A stretch of DNA of 64,000 nucleotides, taken from Rhodococcus sp. H36-A4 (lineage in GTDB: Bacteria; Actinomycetota; Actinomycetes; Mycobacteriales; Mycobacteriaceae). The position numbers were made by a program, and so were the translations under genes. Location of the stretch: positions 789,745-853,744 of the forward strand of contig NZ_JAPVLQ010000001.1 of assembly GCF_027158005.1 (NCBI RefSeq), in the 5' to 3' direction. Below are positions 63,835 through 64,000 of the stretch, one piece after another. Numbering within the stretch: position 1 is the stretch's first letter; each line of letters starts with the position of its first letter. The notes under the pieces are model-generated. The model worked only from the letters and a program-made list of their open reading frames with translations. It did not search any database and was not told the origin of the DNA.

Positions 63835-64000
63835 GTGCCGAGAATCGACAGCTACGTAGCGCTCGGGGACTCGTTCACCGAGGGCGTCGGCGATGCCGAT
63901 CTCGCCAGCGCAAACGGGGTCAAGGGCTGGGCCGACCGCGTCGCGGAACAACTCGCCGCCACGAACCCGGAATTCCGCTATGCCAACCTCGCGGTGCGCG
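63835..64000 (+). CDS. SGNH/GDSL-type hydrolase, 5' part only
   Basis: GTG 63835, with GGAGG eight bases upstream, opens a frame of 55 codons that runs off the right edge. The block [18 protein letters not shown] near residue 7 is the GDSL/SGNH Block I with nucleophile Ser, and the frame continues [19 protein letters not shown]. It probably continues with Asn and His blocks outside the window. SGNH enzymes are esterases or lipases; the substrate cannot be told. Confidence 0.85.
   Translation, partial: MPRIDSYVALGDSFTEGVGDADLASANGVKGWADRVAEQLAATNPEFRYANLAVR

Overview
The window is high-G+C actinobacterial chromosome, most likely from Rhodococcus or a close mycolic-acid-containing relative. 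The indications are an Lsr2 nucleoid protein, a FadE5-type 611-residue acyl-CoA dehydrogenase beside a flavin reductase, a DUF4185 (D-arabinan-type) secreted protein, DUF222-HNH genes, frequent GTG starts and 1-4 base ATGA/GTGA gene overlaps. Several blocks match Mycobacterium tuberculosis gene order as I remember it (Rv0244c-Rv0245, Rv0312-Rv0321, Rv0535-Rv0541c, Rv1354c-Rv1355c). I recognised families by eye; no database search was run.

Layout. 1-4.2 kb: a membrane protein cut by the window edge, a YdcF-like protein, two DUF6461-like proteins and a small hypothetical next to a 22-base perfect palindrome. 4.3-7.1 kb: divergent MFS transporter and TetR regulator, then a secreted lipase. 7.2-10.4 kb: an accessory patch with a RES/Xre toxin-antitoxin pair and two orphan genes. 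10.4-17.4 kb: TetR with a perfect operator facing a quinone oxidoreductase, a secreted protein, a DUF222-HNH protein, a cupin, a drug-type MFS pump and a DJ-1/PfpI protein. 17.5-23.7 kb: a phosphonate uptake and catabolism cluster (GntR regulator and phosphonatase-like hydrolase divergent from a flavin oxidoreductase, phnDCE-type ABC transporter and alcohol dehydrogenase). 23.7-27.1 kb: a CstR/CsoR-type regulon (MMPL transporter, DUF2892, DUF302, regulator) with four TACC/GGTA palindromes. 27.1-32 kb: Lsr2, 3-hydroxyacyl-CoA dehydrogenase, a hydrolase remnant, a TspO-like protein and a fused HadA/HadB-type dehydratase. 32-36.2 kb: two Hsp70/actin-like or Pro/Thr-rich proteins, a CYTH-CHAD protein and dCTP deaminase. 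36.3-43 kb: a GNAT-like protein, a ThiF-nitroreductase (MoeY-type) fusion and two GAF-GGDEF-EAL proteins, followed by tRNA-Gly(CCC). 43.3-50.9 kb: GH16 glucanase, second secreted lipase, PucR-type regulator divergent from an aldehyde dehydrogenase/GMC oxidoreductase operon, and a sulfurtransferase whose start lies in a 28-base-arm inverted repeat. 51.2-59 kb: lipoprotein, membrane molybdopterin oxidoreductase, membrane protein, methyltransferase, GT-C protein, MTA phosphorylase, epimerase, GT2 and DUF2064. 59-64 kb: small membrane protein, DUF4185 protein, methyltransferase, FadE5, flavin reductase and the start of an SGNH hydrolase.

The most interesting units are (i) the 51.2-59 kb genes, which can be read as a route from a nucleoside-derived sugar-1-phosphate to a lipid-linked sugar and an exported glycan; (ii) the CstR-like DUF302/DUF2892/MMPL regulon; (iii) the GNAT-like/E1-nitroreductase pair joined to two cyclic-di-GMP enzymes, one of which appears to start at CTG; and (iv) the hairpin that contains the Shine-Dalgarno sequence of the sulfurtransferase.
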